Part shown: piece after piece, positions 55,445-64,000 of the stretch | How positions within the stretch are numbered: the first letter of the stretch is position 1 | Layout: each line of letters begins with the position of its first letter | Origin: Sulfuritortus calidifontis | GTDB lineage: Bacteria; Pseudomonadota; Gammaproteobacteria; Burkholderiales; Thiobacillaceae | Direction: 5' to 3' | Length of the DNA: 64,000 bases | Assembly (NCBI RefSeq): GCF_003967275.1 | Contig: NZ_AP018721.1 | Location: forward strand, 868,001 to 932,000 | The notes under the pieces: generated by a model | Databases searched by the model: none | Seen by the model: the letters and a program-made list of their open reading frames with translations, nothing else | What the model was told of the DNA's origin: nothing | Position numbers and translations under genes: made by a program

Positions 55445-56563
55445 ATGGCTGAAGAGACTTCCACCGGCACCGCGCCGGCCTTCCCCAAATTGTTGCCGTT
55501 GCCCAGGATCGAGCGGCCGCTGCGTTTTCCGGTCGACCGGCTGGCCGAGGTGAAATCGGCCGCCGATCTGCCCAGCCGGCTGGTGCTGGGGGATCTCGTC
55601 GCGGACAGCTTCAAGTTCGAGAAGAAGGGCTGGTCGGCCGAGTGGCACGATGCCGACGGCCACAAGGCCAAGCTCCGCTTCGCCGGCGGCCTGTCGTCGC
55701 TGGAGCTGAGCTGCGCCGGCGACGAGCTGGTCACCCTGGTCAGCGCCGAGCGCTTCGCCGAACTCGACGGCACGGTGCAGAACCTGCATCCGGCCGGCTG
55801 GATGGAAAAGCTCGCCGGCAAGCTCGGCCGCTACAATCTCAAGGTCTTCCCCCATCGCGAGGACGATGCCGTGGCCGGCAGCTTCGCCGACGGGCCGCTG
55901 CTCACCCTGGCGCTGCCGGTGCCGGCCGACCGCCTGATGGCCTTGTTCGAGCTGCACAAGCAGCTGCAAGGCGATGGCGCGCTCACGACCAACATCGACG
56001 CCTATGCCCGCCTGCACTTCAGCGTGGTCAATTACCTGGAAGGGCGCAATCCCGGCATGCTCAATCACCCGGTCGGCCTGGTGCTCTATCACGTCAATGC
56101 CCTGGGCACGCCGGCGGGCGAGATGCCGGTGCGCGAGGAGGACGAGGCGGGCGTCGCCGCCTGGACCCTGCGTCGCAGTCATTACCTTTACATTGCCCAT
56201 TGCCCGCTGCGCGATGCCGCCCGCCTGGTCGAGCGCCTGGCCGGGGCCGGCTTCATCGGCGTGGCGCGTGGCCGCGAGGGCTATCCCGATGGCGCCGAGT
56301 TCGGCGCGGCGCTGATGCCCTTCGGTTACGAATACGTGGTGAAGAACGTCTACTGGTTCGATGCCGAGCGCCGGCGCCGGGTGTTCTATCCCGACCTGGG
56401 CGACAGCGCCGACCGCAATGCCCTGGGCGCCCACAGCGGCGACATCTGGATCAAGTCCCTGATCCGCGATGCCCAGAAACTGTCCGAGCAGTTCAAGGCC
56501 GATACCGCCCGAAGCTTCGCCGAGGGCATGGCCGGCAACATTCCGGCCGAGCAAAGACACTGA
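55445..56563 (+). CDS. Conserved hypothetical protein, family not recognised
   Basis: A 372-residue soluble protein with no signal peptide, membrane segment or motif that I can name. It has balanced composition with clear secondary-structure patterning: an N-terminal Pro-rich start ([19 protein letters not shown]), a central block [18 protein letters not shown], and a Tyr/Phe-rich stretch [23 protein letters not shown]. The frame opens at 55436, three codons earlier; neither start has a strong ribosome site. It ends 10 bases before purT and may share its operon. Codon use matches the neighbours, so it is surely a gene, but no function is proposed. Confidence 0.8.
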   Translation: MAEETSTGTAPAFPKLLPLPRIERPLRFPVDRLAEVKSAADLPSRLVLGDLVADSFKFEKKGWSAEWHDADGHKAKLRFAGGLSSLELSCAGDELVTLVSAERFAELDGTVQNLHPAGWMEKLAGKLGRYNLKVFPHREDDAVAGSFADGPLLTLALPVPADRLMALFELHKQLQGDGALTTNIDAYARLHFSVVNYLEGRNPGMLNHPVGLVLYHVNALGTPAGEMPVREEDEAGVAAWTLRRSHYLYIAHCPLRDAARLVERLAGAGFIGVARGREGYPDGAEFGAALMPFGYEYVVKNVYWFDAERRRRVFYPDLGDSADRNALGAHSGDIWIKSLIRDAQKLSEQFKADTARSFAEGMAGNIPAEQRH

Positions 56564-56573
56564 GGTGCGCATC

Positions 56574-58040
56574 ATGCAGATCGGCACGCCGCTGTCCCCC
56601 TCCGCCACCCGGGTCATGCTGCTGGGGGCGGGCGAACTGGGCAAGGAGGTGATCATCGCCCTGCAGCACCTAGGAGCCTGTCGGACTTAACACCCCGTGC
56701 GCGCCGGCCCGCTGCGGGATGCAGCGCAAGGCGGCGGGGCGCGCCGTAGTGCGGGCCACTACAAGCGCCCCGCAACGCGGCGATGCGCCCGCAGCGGGCC
56801 GGCCCTTCGGGTTGCCCCGACAAAGCGCGTCTGCGGCGTTGCGAAGCTTGCGAAGGGAACGACCCTTCGCCGCGCTTCGCGCCTTGCATCCATCGCTTTG
56901 TCGGGGCAACGCGCATGGGGGATTAAGTCCGACAGGCTCCTAGGCGTGGAGGTGATCGCCGTCGACCGCTACGACAACGCGCCCGGCCATCAGGTGGCGC
57001 ACCGGGCGCAGGTGATCGATATGACCGACGGCAATGTGCTCACCCGCCTGATCGAGAGCGAGCGGCCGCACATCGTGGTGCCGGAGATCGAGGCCATCGC
57101 CACCGAGACCCTGCTGGAGCTGGAGCGGGCCGGCACCTGCCGCGTGATCCCCACCGCCCGCGCCGCCCATCTCACCATGAACCGCGAGGGCATCCGCCGG
57201 CTGGCGGCCGAGACGCTGAAGCTGCCGACCTCGCCCTATGCCTTCGCCGATTCCTTCGAGCAGTTGCAGGCCGCCATCGACGGCGGCATCGGCTACCCCT
57301 GCGTGATCAAGCCGGTGATGTCCTCCTCCGGCAAGGGCCAATCGAAAGTGGATGGGCCGGCCGAACTCAAGGCCGCCTGGGACTACGCCAATGCCGGCGG
57401 CCGCGTGGCCAAGGGCCGGGTCATCGTCGAGGGCTTCGTCGATTTCGATTATGAGATCACCCAGCTCACCGTGCGGGCGCTGGGTGCCGACGGCAAGGTG
57501 CAGACGCATTTCTGCGAGCCGATCGGCCACGTCCAGGTCAAGGGCGATTACGTCGAGAGTTGGCAGCCGCAGGCCATGAGTGCGGCCGCGCTGGACAAGG
57601 CGCGCGCCATCGCCCAGGCGGTGACCGACGACCTGGGCGGGCTCGGCATCTTCGGCGTCGAGTGCTTCGTGCAAGGGGATCGGGTCTGGTTCTCCGAGGT
57701 CAGCCCGCGGCCGCACGACACCGGCATGGTGACGATGATCACACAGCGGCAGAGCGAGTTCGAACTGCACGCCCGGGCCATCCTCGGCCTGCCGGTGGAC
57801 ACCAGCCTGCGCACGCCCGGCGCCTCGGCCGTGATCTACGGCGGCATCGAGGCGGCGGGCATCCGCTACGAGGGCGTGGCCGAGGCGCTGGCGATTCCCG
57901 GCACCGACCTGCGCCTGTTCGGCAAGCCGGTCGCCTTCGAGCGCCGGCGCATGGGCGTGGCCCTGGCCGAGGGGCGCGACACCGACGAGGCGCGGGAAAA
58001 GGCGAAACAGGCGGCGGCGCGGGTCAGGCCCTTGCGCTGA
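56574..58040 (+). pseudogene. purT: purT (formate-dependent GAR transformylase), interrupted by a 266-bp element
   Basis: PurT makes formylglycinamide ribonucleotide from GAR, formate and ATP, an alternative to folate-dependent PurN. The gene begins [18 protein letters not shown], and its ATP-grasp body runs from [22 protein letters not shown] to 58040 with intact [24 protein letters not shown] and [15 protein letters not shown] motifs. A mobile element splits codons of QHLG|VEV. Element plus 4-base duplication is 270 bases, so the frame is kept, but a TAA in the left terminal repeat (56688-56690) stops translation after 38 codons. A GTG at 56697 in the same frame could restart it, giving a protein with about 80 foreign residues in place of the first nucleotide-binding strand. 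Confidence 0.87.
56674..56939 (-). mobile_element. 266-bp MITE-like element inserted in purT (copy 2, inverted)
   Basis: This copy is the same length as the one in hslR and is in the opposite orientation. Terminal repeats begin GAGCCTGTCGGACTTAA, and CTAG is duplicated on both sides (56670-56673 and 56940-56943). No transposase is encoded. Hairpin A pairs 56811-56827 with 56894-56910 perfectly over 17 bases and has an inner stem GCGAAGGG/CCCTTCGC (56850-56857, 56863-56870) around the same loop as copy 1. Hairpin B has the 16-base arms GCCGGCCCGCTGCGGG and complement. Similar blocks such as GGATGCAAGGCG are shared with copy 1. Confidence 0.85.
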
Positions 58041-58049
58041 TCCCGCTGT

Positions 58050-58556
58050 TCAACCCTGCACCTGCTTGAGCATTTCCCGCACGAATTCCGGCAGGTCGCC
58101 CGGCTCGCGCGAGGTGATGAGCTTGCCGTCCACCACCACGGCGCTGTCTTCATACAAGGCGCCGTTGTCCTTGAGTTCCTGGGCCACGCTCTTGTAGCAG
58201 GTGACGCGGCGGCCCTCCAGCAGGCGGGCGCTGACCAGGATCTGCGGGCCGTGGCAGATGGCGGCCACCGGTTTGCCGGCCTTGAAGAAGTCCTTGGCGA
58301 TGCGGATGGCGTGCTCGTCGCGGCGCAGCTGCGCGGGGGCCTTGCCGCCGGGCAGCACGAGCAGGTCGTAGTCCTCGACCGCCACCTCGCGCAGGGTCAG
58401 GTCGGCCAGCACCTTGCCGCCGTGCTTGCCGTGGAACTGGTGGCCCTTCTCCGGGGTGGCGATGTCGACCTGGATTCCCGCCTGCTCCAGTGCCTGCTTG
58501 GGCACGAACAGTTCGCTGTCCTCGAACTGCTCGGCGGTCACGATCAATGCTTTCAT
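58050..58556 (-). CDS. DJ-1/PfpI family protein (YhbO/PfpI protease-like)
   Basis: A 168-residue PfpI-type member of the DJ-1 superfamily. The nucleophilic Cys and adjacent His are in AAICHGPQILVSARLLEGR (Cys about 102), and the PfpI-specific HGxHGGKVLADLTL region is present. YhbO-type enzymes protect against oxidative and glycation stress. The start at 58556 follows CAGGAGACCAAG. It is clearly of another branch than the YajL-like gene at 17670. It is convergent with the purT remnant, with 9 bases between the stops. Confidence 0.88.
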   Translation of the reverse strand: MKALIVTAEQFEDSELFVPKQALEQAGIQVDIATPEKGHQFHGKHGGKVLADLTLREVAVEDYDLLVLPGGKAPAQLRRDEHAIRIAKDFFKAGKPVAAICHGPQILVSARLLEGRRVTCYKSVAQELKDNGALYEDSAVVVDGKLITSREPGDLPEFVREMLKQVQG

Positions 58557-58607
58557 CTTGGTCTCCTGTTGCAAACGGGCCGGCAACGAGGTCCGGCTCA
58601 GTCGGAT

Positions 58608-59729
58608 TCAGTCGCCGAAGTTGGTGCCGACCCGGCGCGCGCTCAAGATCCAGGGGTGGTCGGGCGGCACGGTCTTGACCTGGCCGGCCACCTCTTCCAG
58701 CTTCACCGCCCGGGTGCCTTCGCCGCGGGCCGCCACCATCACGCCGTAGCGGCCCTGGGCGATCAGGTCGGCCGCCGCCGTGCCCAGGCGGGTGGCGAGC
58801 ATGCGGTCGGCAGCCGAGGGCGTGCCGCCGCGCTGCAGGTGGCCGAGGATGGTGACCCGCGCCTCCAGTCCGGTCATGCGCTCGAGCTGCTTGGCCAGGC
58901 GCAGAGTGCGGTCGGCGTAGAGCAGTTCGGCGGCATCGGCCTCGGCGTCGTCGGCCTTGCGCTTGGGCGGCTTGCCCCTGGCCGGCTTTTTTGCGCTGGC
59001 CGCCTTGAGCACGGCGAGTTCCGGCTTCGACAGCGCTCCCTCGGCCACGGCGACGATGGAAAAGGGCTTGTCGCTGCGCACGCGCTCGCGGATCGCCTCG
59101 GCGATGCTCTCGATGTCGTAGGGGATCTCCGGGATCAGGATCACGTCGGCGCCGCCGGCGATGCCGGCGCCCAGGGCGAGCCAGCCGGCGCGATGGCCCA
59201 TGATCTCGACCACGATGATGCGGTGGTGGCTGTGCGCGGTGGAATGCAGGCGGTCGATCGCCTCGGTGGCGATGCCGAGCGCGGTGTCGAAGCCGAAGGT
59301 GATGTCGGTGCCGGCGACATCGTTGTCGATGGTCTTGGGCAGGGTGATGACGTTGAGTCCCTTCTGCTTGAGCCGCAGCGCGTTCTTCAGGGTGCCGCCG
59401 CCGCCCAGGCAGACCAGGCAGTCGAGCCGGTGCTCGTGGTAGTTGGCGACGATGGCGTCGGTCATGTCCAAGAGCTTGCCGCCCACCGGCATCTTGTGCG
59501 GCTTGTCGCGGCTGGTGCCGAGGATGGTGCCGCCGCTGGTGAGGATGCCCGAGAGCTGGCCGCCGTCGAGCGGCGTCGTGCGGTTTTCCATGAGGCCGCG
59601 AAAGCCGTCGCGGAAACCGACGACGTGCATGCCGTAATGGCTCAGGCAGGCCTTGCCAACGCCGCGGATGGCGGCATTGAGGCCCGGGCTGTCGCCGCCG
59701 GCGGTGAGGATGCCGATGTGTTTGGTCAT
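58608..59729 (-). CDS. pfkA: 6-phosphofructokinase, group with GGGGT cofactor loop
   Basis: A 373-residue PFK that phosphorylates fructose 6-phosphate. It begins [23 protein letters not shown]. The fructose-phosphate motif PKTIDNDV and [11 protein letters not shown] are present. The phosphate-donor loop is [10 protein letters not shown], where ATP enzymes usually have GGDGS or GGDGT and PPi enzymes GGDDT, so the Asp that normally precedes the Gly is missing. Donor specificity is therefore unclear. An insertion of about 25 residues rich in Lys, Arg and Ala ([19 protein letters not shown]) lies near residue 240. The start at 59729 is the family start. Confidence 0.88.
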   Translation of the reverse strand: MTKHIGILTAGGDSPGLNAAIRGVGKACLSHYGMHVVGFRDGFRGLMENRTTPLDGGQLSGILTSGGTILGTSRDKPHKMPVGGKLLDMTDAIVANYHEHRLDCLVCLGGGGTLKNALRLKQKGLNVITLPKTIDNDVAGTDITFGFDTALGIATEAIDRLHSTAHSHHRIIVVEIMGHRAGWLALGAGIAGGADVILIPEIPYDIESIAEAIRERVRSDKPFSIVAVAEGALSKPELAVLKAASAKKPARGKPPKRKADDAEADAAELLYADRTLRLAKQLERMTGLEARVTILGHLQRGGTPSAADRMLATRLGTAAADLIAQGRYGVMVAARGEGTRAVKLEEVAGQVKTVPPDHPWILSARRVGTNFGD

Positions 59730-59822
59730 GTCCGATGCTTCCCGGGCGAGTGGTATTCCGATAATGCAGTCCGCATAAATCAACGATAGCCGAAGCGTGG
59801 GCCAGCCGCCATGCGGCAGCGT

Positions 59823-61085
59823 TCAGACGAAGCGGGCGACGAAGGCCCCGACGCTGTCCTCGGGCAGCTTGAGCCAGGCGCGATGGCCGCTGCCGGGCAC
59901 GACGTCGATGGCCTGGCCTTCGGCGTTCTCGATCTCGTCCACGGTGAATTCGCGCACGCCCCCGGGCTGGATCAGCTCGATGCGGTCGCCTGCTGAGAGC
60001 TTGTTCTTTGCGCAGAATTCGACGCGGCCGCGTGCGGCATCGAAGCCGGTAATGTCGCCGACATAGAGGCTGCGGCCGGATTCGGAATGGCCGCGCAGGT
60101 AGTTCTGGTAATCCGCCTCGTGGTGGCGCTGGTAGAAGCCGTCGGTATAGCCGCGGTTGGCCAGGCCTTCGAGCTGGCCGAGCAGGGCGGGGTTCAGCGG
60201 GCGGCCGGCCACGGCGTCGGTTATCGCCTGGCGATAGGCCTGGCAGGCGCGGGCGACGTAATAGGGCGACTTGGTCCGGCCCTCGATCTTGAGCGAATCC
60301 ACCCCGATCTCGACCAGGCGCTGCACATGCTCGATGGCGCGCAGGTCCTTGGAATTGAGGATGTAGGTGCCGTGCTCGTCTTCCTCGATCGGCATGTGGC
60401 TGCCTTCACGCCGCTCGCGTTCCTCCAAGAGCCAGACGTCGCCGCTGGCATCCCGCTTGGCCGGCTCGACCTTGTAGTCCCAGCGGCAGGAGTTGGTGCA
60501 GCTGCCCTGGTTGGGGTCGCGGTGGTTGAAGTAGCCCGAGAGCAGGCAGCGGCCGGAATAGGCCACGCACAGCGCGCCGTGGACGAAGACCTCCAGTTCC
60601 ATGTCCGGGCAGGCCTGGCGGATCTCGGCGATCTCGTCGAGCGACAGCTCGCGCGAGAGGATGACGCGGGAGACACCGGCCAGCTGCCAGAAGCGCACCG
60701 CGGCGCTGTTCACGGTGTTGGCCTGGACCGAGAGGTGGATGGGCATCTGAGGCCAGGTCTCGCGCGCCAGCAGGATCAGGCCGGGGTCGGACATGATCAG
60801 GGCGTCGGGGCCGAGGGCGATGGCCGGCGCCATGTCGTCGAGATAGGTCTTGAGCTTGGCCCCGTGCGGATAGATGTTGGACACCAGATAGAAGGCGTGG
60901 CCCAGGCCGTGGGCGCGGCGGATGCCCGCGGCCAGCACCTCGAGGTCGCCGAAATCGTTGTTGCGCACGCGCAGGGAATAGCGCGGCTGCCCGGCATAGA
61001 TGGCGGTGGCGCCGAAAGCGAAGGCGGTGTCGAGCATGGCCAGGGAGCCGGCCGGGGCGAGCAGTTCGGGGATGCGCGGGGACAT
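59823..61085 (-). CDS. trhP: Peptidase U32 family protein (TrhP/YegQ type)
   Basis: A 420-residue U32 protein close to YegQ/TrhP, now known to take part in the prephenate-dependent hydroxylation of U34 in tRNA. It starts RIPELLAPAGSLAMLDTAFAFGATAIYAG. The U32 signature is in ELEVFVHGALCVAYSGRCLLSGYFN (about 160-185), followed by NQGSCTNSCRWDY with the Cys pair. The C-terminal small domain is complete. I prefer the ATG at 61085 because it matches the family start; the frame extends to 61115. Proteolytic function is not implied despite the name. Confidence 0.88.
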   Translation of the reverse strand: MSPRIPELLAPAGSLAMLDTAFAFGATAIYAGQPRYSLRVRNNDFGDLEVLAAGIRRAHGLGHAFYLVSNIYPHGAKLKTYLDDMAPAIALGPDALIMSDPGLILLARETWPQMPIHLSVQANTVNSAAVRFWQLAGVSRVILSRELSLDEIAEIRQACPDMELEVFVHGALCVAYSGRCLLSGYFNHRDPNQGSCTNSCRWDYKVEPAKRDASGDVWLLEERERREGSHMPIEEDEHGTYILNSKDLRAIEHVQRLVEIGVDSLKIEGRTKSPYYVARACQAYRQAITDAVAGRPLNPALLGQLEGLANRGYTDGFYQRHHEADYQNYLRGHSESGRSLYVGDITGFDAARGRVEFCAKNKLSAGDRIELIQPGGVREFTVDEIENAEGQAIDVVPGSGHRAWLKLPEDSVGAFVARFV

Positions 61086-61187
61086 GGGGCAGGGCAGGCG
61101 AAAGAGGGCTGCCATTTTACGCCAGCACGGCAGCGTCGATGGCTCATCTTGGTGTATCTTCGGACTAATTAATCCTGGAGTTGTCCT

Positions 61188-61721
61188 GTGTCGTACAAGC
61201 GTTTCCTGCCCGTGCTACTGGCCTTCGTCCTGCCCATCTTGCTGGTCTATGCCTGGTGGGGCGGCTTCAATCCGGTGGACATTCGCAGCGAGGTGCGCGG
61301 CCCCTACACCTATGCCTATCTCGAGCACACCGGCGACTATGCCAAGCTGCCCAAGATGTTGGAGGAGGTGCGCGGGCAATTGAAGGACCAGGGCATCGAG
61401 CCAGGTTTGCCGATCACCGTGCTCTATTCCGACCCTGCCGTCGTCGCCAAGTCCGAGCGCCGGGCCCGCATCGGTTGCCTGGTGCCGGCCGGCACGGTGG
61501 TGAAGGCGCCCATGCAGGTCGACAGCATCCCTGCGCGCAGCGTGCTGGCGGCCGAGGTGCGGGCCGGCATGCTCCTGGCGCCCAGCCGTGCCTACCAGGC
61601 CCTGGCCGACCATCTGGCGGCGCAGGGCAAAGGCATTCGCATGCCCACTGTAGAACTCTATGCCGCGTCCGATAACGTCATGAACATGGGCGTATTGACG
61701 GTGGAGGTGGAGCAGCCATGA
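61188..61721 (+). CDS. Membrane-anchored GyrI-like small-molecule-binding protein
   Basis: A 177-residue protein with an N-terminal anchor (FLPVLLAFVLPILLVYAWW) and a GyrI/SOUL-like beta-alpha barrel-type domain (YTYAYLEHTGDYAKLPKMLEEVRGQL ... PARSVLAAEVRAG ... MPTVELY). GyrI-like domains bind cationic or aromatic small molecules. Start is the GTG at 61188 after GGAG. It overlaps the following gene by ATGA. The anchor suggests that it faces the periplasm. Function unknown. Confidence 0.72.
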   Translation: MSYKRFLPVLLAFVLPILLVYAWWGGFNPVDIRSEVRGPYTYAYLEHTGDYAKLPKMLEEVRGQLKDQGIEPGLPITVLYSDPAVVAKSERRARIGCLVPAGTVVKAPMQVDSIPARSVLAAEVRAGMLLAPSRAYQALADHLAAQGKGIRMPTVELYAASDNVMNMGVLTVEVEQP

Positions 61722-62635
61722 GTTTCCTGATCCTGATCGCCGCGCTGGCCGTCGAGGAATACTGGGCGTCGAGCTGGCCCAATCGCCTGCTGCGCCAGAT
61801 CGAGCGCCATGCCGAGTGGCTGGGCCATCACTTCAACGGCGGCCAGCCCTACCAGGGCCTGCTCGCCTGGGTGACCGGCGCCCTGCTGCCGGCCATTGCG
61901 GTTGGCATCGTCGGCGGCCTGCTCTGGTGGGCGGCAGGATTCCTCGCTTGGGTCTGGTCCGCCGTCGTGCTCTATTTCTGCCTGGGCTTCAAGTCGGCCC
62001 GCGGCCACCTGAACAAGATCGTCCTCGCTCTGCGCACGGGCGAGATCGAGGTCGCCCGGGAGGAACTCAAGCGCTGGCGGGGCGGCTCGGTCGAGGCCCT
62101 GAGCGAGGCGGACATCGCCCGGCTGGCACTGGAAGAAACCCTGCGCGCCGGCTTTGCCCGGCTCCTGGGCGTGGCCTTCTGGTTCGTGCTGTTCGGCCCG
62201 TTCGGCGCCGTGCTCTTCAGGCTGACTCATGTGCTACATGACGACTGGCACGCCCGGATTCCCGAGCGCGACGAATTCGTCGGCTATGTCGACCGGCTCA
62301 AGTTCCTGCTCGACTGGCTGCCGGTGCGGGCGATCGCCTTCAGCTTCGCCATCGCCGGCAATTTCCAGGGCGCCATGGAGTGCTGGCGCGGTCAGGCCTG
62401 GCAGTGGCGGGAGCGCAACGAGGGGGTGTTGCTGGCATCGGGTGCCGGCGCCCTCGGGGTCAAGATCGGCGGCCCGCTGCCGCTGACCGGCGCGCGTCTT
62501 GAGCGGGCCGAACTCGGCACCGGCCACGAGGCCGACCCGGAGTATCTCGACGGCGCGACGGCCCTGGTTGGGCGCGTCACCCTGTTCTGGCTGGCCATCC
62601 TGTTCCTGCTCAAGCTGGGCGAACTGGCCGCCTGA
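61718..62635 (+). CDS. CobD/AmpE-like integral membrane protein
   Basis: A 305-residue membrane protein of the CobD/CbiB superfamily, probably of the AmpE-like branch found in Betaproteobacteria. It starts MSFLILIAALAVEEYW, has helix clusters at about 55-90, 150-170 and 290-305, and the soluble middle with ELKRWRGGSVEALSEADIARLALEETLRAGFARLLGVAFWFVLFGP. No other cobalamin gene is near, so a role in B12 synthesis is unlikely; AmpE-type proteins act in cell-wall signalling. It is coupled to the GyrI-like gene by an ATGA overlap. Confidence 0.72.
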   Translation: MSFLILIAALAVEEYWASSWPNRLLRQIERHAEWLGHHFNGGQPYQGLLAWVTGALLPAIAVGIVGGLLWWAAGFLAWVWSAVVLYFCLGFKSARGHLNKIVLALRTGEIEVAREELKRWRGGSVEALSEADIARLALEETLRAGFARLLGVAFWFVLFGPFGAVLFRLTHVLHDDWHARIPERDEFVGYVDRLKFLLDWLPVRAIAFSFAIAGNFQGAMECWRGQAWQWRERNEGVLLASGAGALGVKIGGPLPLTGARLERAELGTGHEADPEYLDGATALVGRVTLFWLAILFLLKLGELAA

Positions 62636-62671
62636 GCGTCTGCAGTAGTTCACGGTTTTTTGAGAAAATAG

Positions 62672-62695
62672 CGTCCGGCGGTTTGCCGCCGGACG
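62672..62695 (+). other. Perfect 10-bp hairpin in the leader before the chemoreceptor gene
   Basis: CGTCCGGCGG and CCGCCGGACG pair perfectly around TTTG. It lies 52 bases before the chemoreceptor ATG and 37 bases after the preceding stop. No T-run follows on the plus strand, so it is an imperfect terminator candidate or an mRNA-stabilising leader structure. Confidence 0.55.
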
Positions 62696-62747
62696 ACAAT
62701 CAATAACGCTGTGACATCCGTACGTTTAATGAAGAGGGGGTTTCTTG

Positions 62748-63866
62748 ATGTTTGGTGGTTTTGGCAAAAAACGAGAAATGCAGCCGGCGCAAGACGCGAA
62801 GCTGCTGGCTGAAATCCGCGATCTGCAGCAGCAAATCGAAAGCCTGAGCCGGGAAAAGTCCGAACTGGCCCATGCCCTGGCCGAAAAGGACGCCAAGGCG
62901 GATTTCTACCAAGACTTGTTCAGCAACCTGGAACGCTTCGGCGAATCGTTCCGGGAATCGCAGCGCACTCTGGCGGCCTTGGCCGCGACCATGCGCTCGG
63001 AGAAGGACAATGCGGCTGAAGCCGCCGGCATGTCGGCCAGCACTCGCAGCTCGGTTTCCACCATCGCCGGCAATCTGCAGAAGCTGTCGACCGAGTCGCA
63101 CAGTTCGGCCGAGCGGGTCGGCAACCTGCACCAGCGGGCGGCGCAGATCGATGGCATCGTCAACATGATCAAAGAGATCGCCGACCAGACTAACCTGCTC
63201 GCCCTCAATGCCGCGATCGAGGCCGCGCGGGCTGGTGAGCAGGGCCGCGGCTTCGCCGTGGTGGCCGACGAGGTGCGCAAGCTGGCCGAACGCACCAGCA
63301 AGTCGACCAGCGAGATATCAGGCCTGGTCTCCGCCATCCAGTCGGAGACCCGGGATGCCAGCCGGGCGATGGAGGAACTCTCGGCCGAAGCCGAGGATTT
63401 CAGCCAGAAGGGCACGGTGGCGACCAACGGCATGCAGAGCATGCTGGACCTGGCGGTGCGGATGGAAGGTGCGATCGCCGCCTCTTCGCTGCGCAGCTTC
63501 GTCGAATTGGCCAAGGTCGATCACCTCATCTACAAGTTCGAGATCTATCGGGTGCTGTTCGGCCACTCGGCCAAGCAGGCCGGCGATTTCGCCAACCATA
63601 CCGCCTGCCGATTGGGCCAGTGGTATTACGAGGGCGAGGGCCATGCCTGCTTCTCACGCCTGCCGGGCTACCGTGAGATTGAAGAGCCGCACGTGGCGGT
63701 GCACGCCCACGGCATCGAGGCGGTGCAGCACTTTCGCAATGGCCATTTCCCCGCCGTGCTGAAGGCCATCGAAGCCATGGAGGCGGCCAGCATGCGGGTG
63801 TTGCACAACCTTGAGCAGATGGCTGAGAGCGGCGAAGTCGATCCCTCCATCCTTTGCGTTCATTGA
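62748..63866 (+). CDS. Cytosolic methyl-accepting chemotaxis protein with CZB domain
   Basis: A 372-residue chemoreceptor without transmembrane segments. It starts with a coiled coil (about 15-60), then the signalling domain with the hairpin tip [41 protein letters not shown] (about 140-182), then a C-terminal chemoreceptor zinc-binding (CZB) domain (about 250-345). The CZB domain has [27 protein letters not shown] and HVAVHAHG supplying the Cys and His ligands. CZB receptors such as TlpD respond to zinc-linked oxidants. The ATG at 62748 follows GAGGGGG. No other che gene is in the window. Confidence 0.9.
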   Translation: MFGGFGKKREMQPAQDAKLLAEIRDLQQQIESLSREKSELAHALAEKDAKADFYQDLFSNLERFGESFRESQRTLAALAATMRSEKDNAAEAAGMSASTRSSVSTIAGNLQKLSTESHSSAERVGNLHQRAAQIDGIVNMIKEIADQTNLLALNAAIEAARAGEQGRGFAVVADEVRKLAERTSKSTSEISGLVSAIQSETRDASRAMEELSAEAEDFSQKGTVATNGMQSMLDLAVRMEGAIAASSLRSFVELAKVDHLIYKFEIYRVLFGHSAKQAGDFANHTACRLGQWYYEGEGHACFSRLPGYREIEEPHVAVHAHGIEAVQHFRNGHFPAVLKAIEAMEAASMRVLHNLEQMAESGEVDPSILCVH

Positions 63867-63925
63867 GTCGGCAGCCCGGCGAGGATGATTGAAGCCAGCC
63901 GGAGCCAATCGCTGAAAGGGCGCTC

Positions 63926-64000
63926 ATGCTGAACGCGATCTGGATCGGCTTTTTCCTGGCGGCCTTCGCCGGGGCCCTGTTCCAGTTTCTCGTTCAAGGC
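63926..64000 (+). CDS. SpmA-like nucleoside-recognition membrane protein (N-terminal part)
   Basis: The last 75 bases open a frame reading MLNAIWIGFFLAAFAGALFQ and on to the window's end. The hydrophobic start resembles spore maturation protein A-like, nucleoside-recognition (Gate) membrane proteins, whose N-termini read MLNxIWxGF. Only 25 residues are visible, so this is tentative. A GAAAGGG site precedes the ATG. Confidence 0.55.
   Translation, partial: MLNAIWIGFFLAAFAGALFQFLVQG

Noticed and set aside
56697..58040. 447-codon frame taken as an intact purT
   Set aside because: It starts with GTG in the terminal repeat and lacks the native N-terminal strand, which is found at 56574-56673.
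62672..62695. Rho-independent terminator after the CobD/AmpE-like gene
   Set aside because: The hairpin is strong but no T-run follows on the plus strand, so it is listed only as a hairpin.

Overview
The window is GC-rich chromosomal DNA from a betaproteobacterium. Three local gene orders point that way: petA-petB-petC followed by sspA-sspB; rsgA, a pterin dehydratase, a small cytochrome c and an M48 protease lying divergent to orn; and several gene types with usual betaproteobacterial forms. A relative of Thiobacillaceae or Hydrogenophilaceae is plausible, but nothing here fixes the genus. There is no phage or plasmid backbone and no CRISPR array. Coding density is high and no gap without a gene exceeds about 230 bases.

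Layout. (1) 1-15154 is a plus-strand organic-acid block: an acylating semialdehyde dehydrogenase, a TRAP transporter (dctP, dctQ and an unusually large dctM), a GhrB-like reductase, an amidase, an auxin-efflux-type carrier, tartronate semialdehyde reductase, a hydroxypyruvate-reductase-like enzyme, a TerC/YjbE membrane protein, a universal stress protein, glycerate 2-kinase and malate synthase G. Together they channel glyoxylate and hydroxypyruvate into glycerate and malate. Glyoxylate carboligase is not in the window. (2) 15174-22996 holds housekeeping genes: a lipoprotein, an interrupted hslR, a FAD amine oxidase, a DJ-1 protein, a CBS protein with a duplicated tail, DsrE, rsgA, pterin dehydratase, cytochrome c, M48 protease and orn. 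(3) 23090-35750 joins glycogen metabolism (glgP, glgA), a large hybrid histidine kinase, a PAS-REC-Hpt-REC-EAL protein, and gnd-zwf. (4) 35760-43906 carries a small monooxygenase, a REC-Hpt protein, an exported YyaL-like protein, an HtrA protease, the cytochrome bc1 genes and sspAB. (5) 43958-46685 is an insertion-sequence nest, with IS30 inside an IS3 element, between tRNA-Thr and tRNA-Ser. (6) 46910-64000 holds TehA, a DUF3365 heme protein, truncated hemoglobin, a TrpD-like/Rieske pair, a three-gene ABC exporter, a methyltransferase, an SDR, an unknown protein, an interrupted purT, a second DJ-1 protein, phosphofructokinase, a U32 protein, a GyrI-like protein, a CobD/AmpE-like protein, a cytosolic chemoreceptor and the start of an SpmA-like gene.

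The most notable signal is a pair of related non-coding mobile elements, both 266 bp long. One sits precisely in hslR (15827-16092) and the other, inverted, in purT (56674-56939). They differ in sequence but keep the same architecture: terminal inverted repeats starting GAGCCTGTC and two internal hairpins. In the better-preserved hairpin the stem sequences differ while base pairing and the TCGTT loop are kept. This looks like a MITE family whose folded structure is under selection. A second dispersed hairpin family (GGCTAA...GTTAAG) lies at 18733-18760 and 46730-46810.

All assignments rest on reading the translated sequences and motifs. No database search was run.
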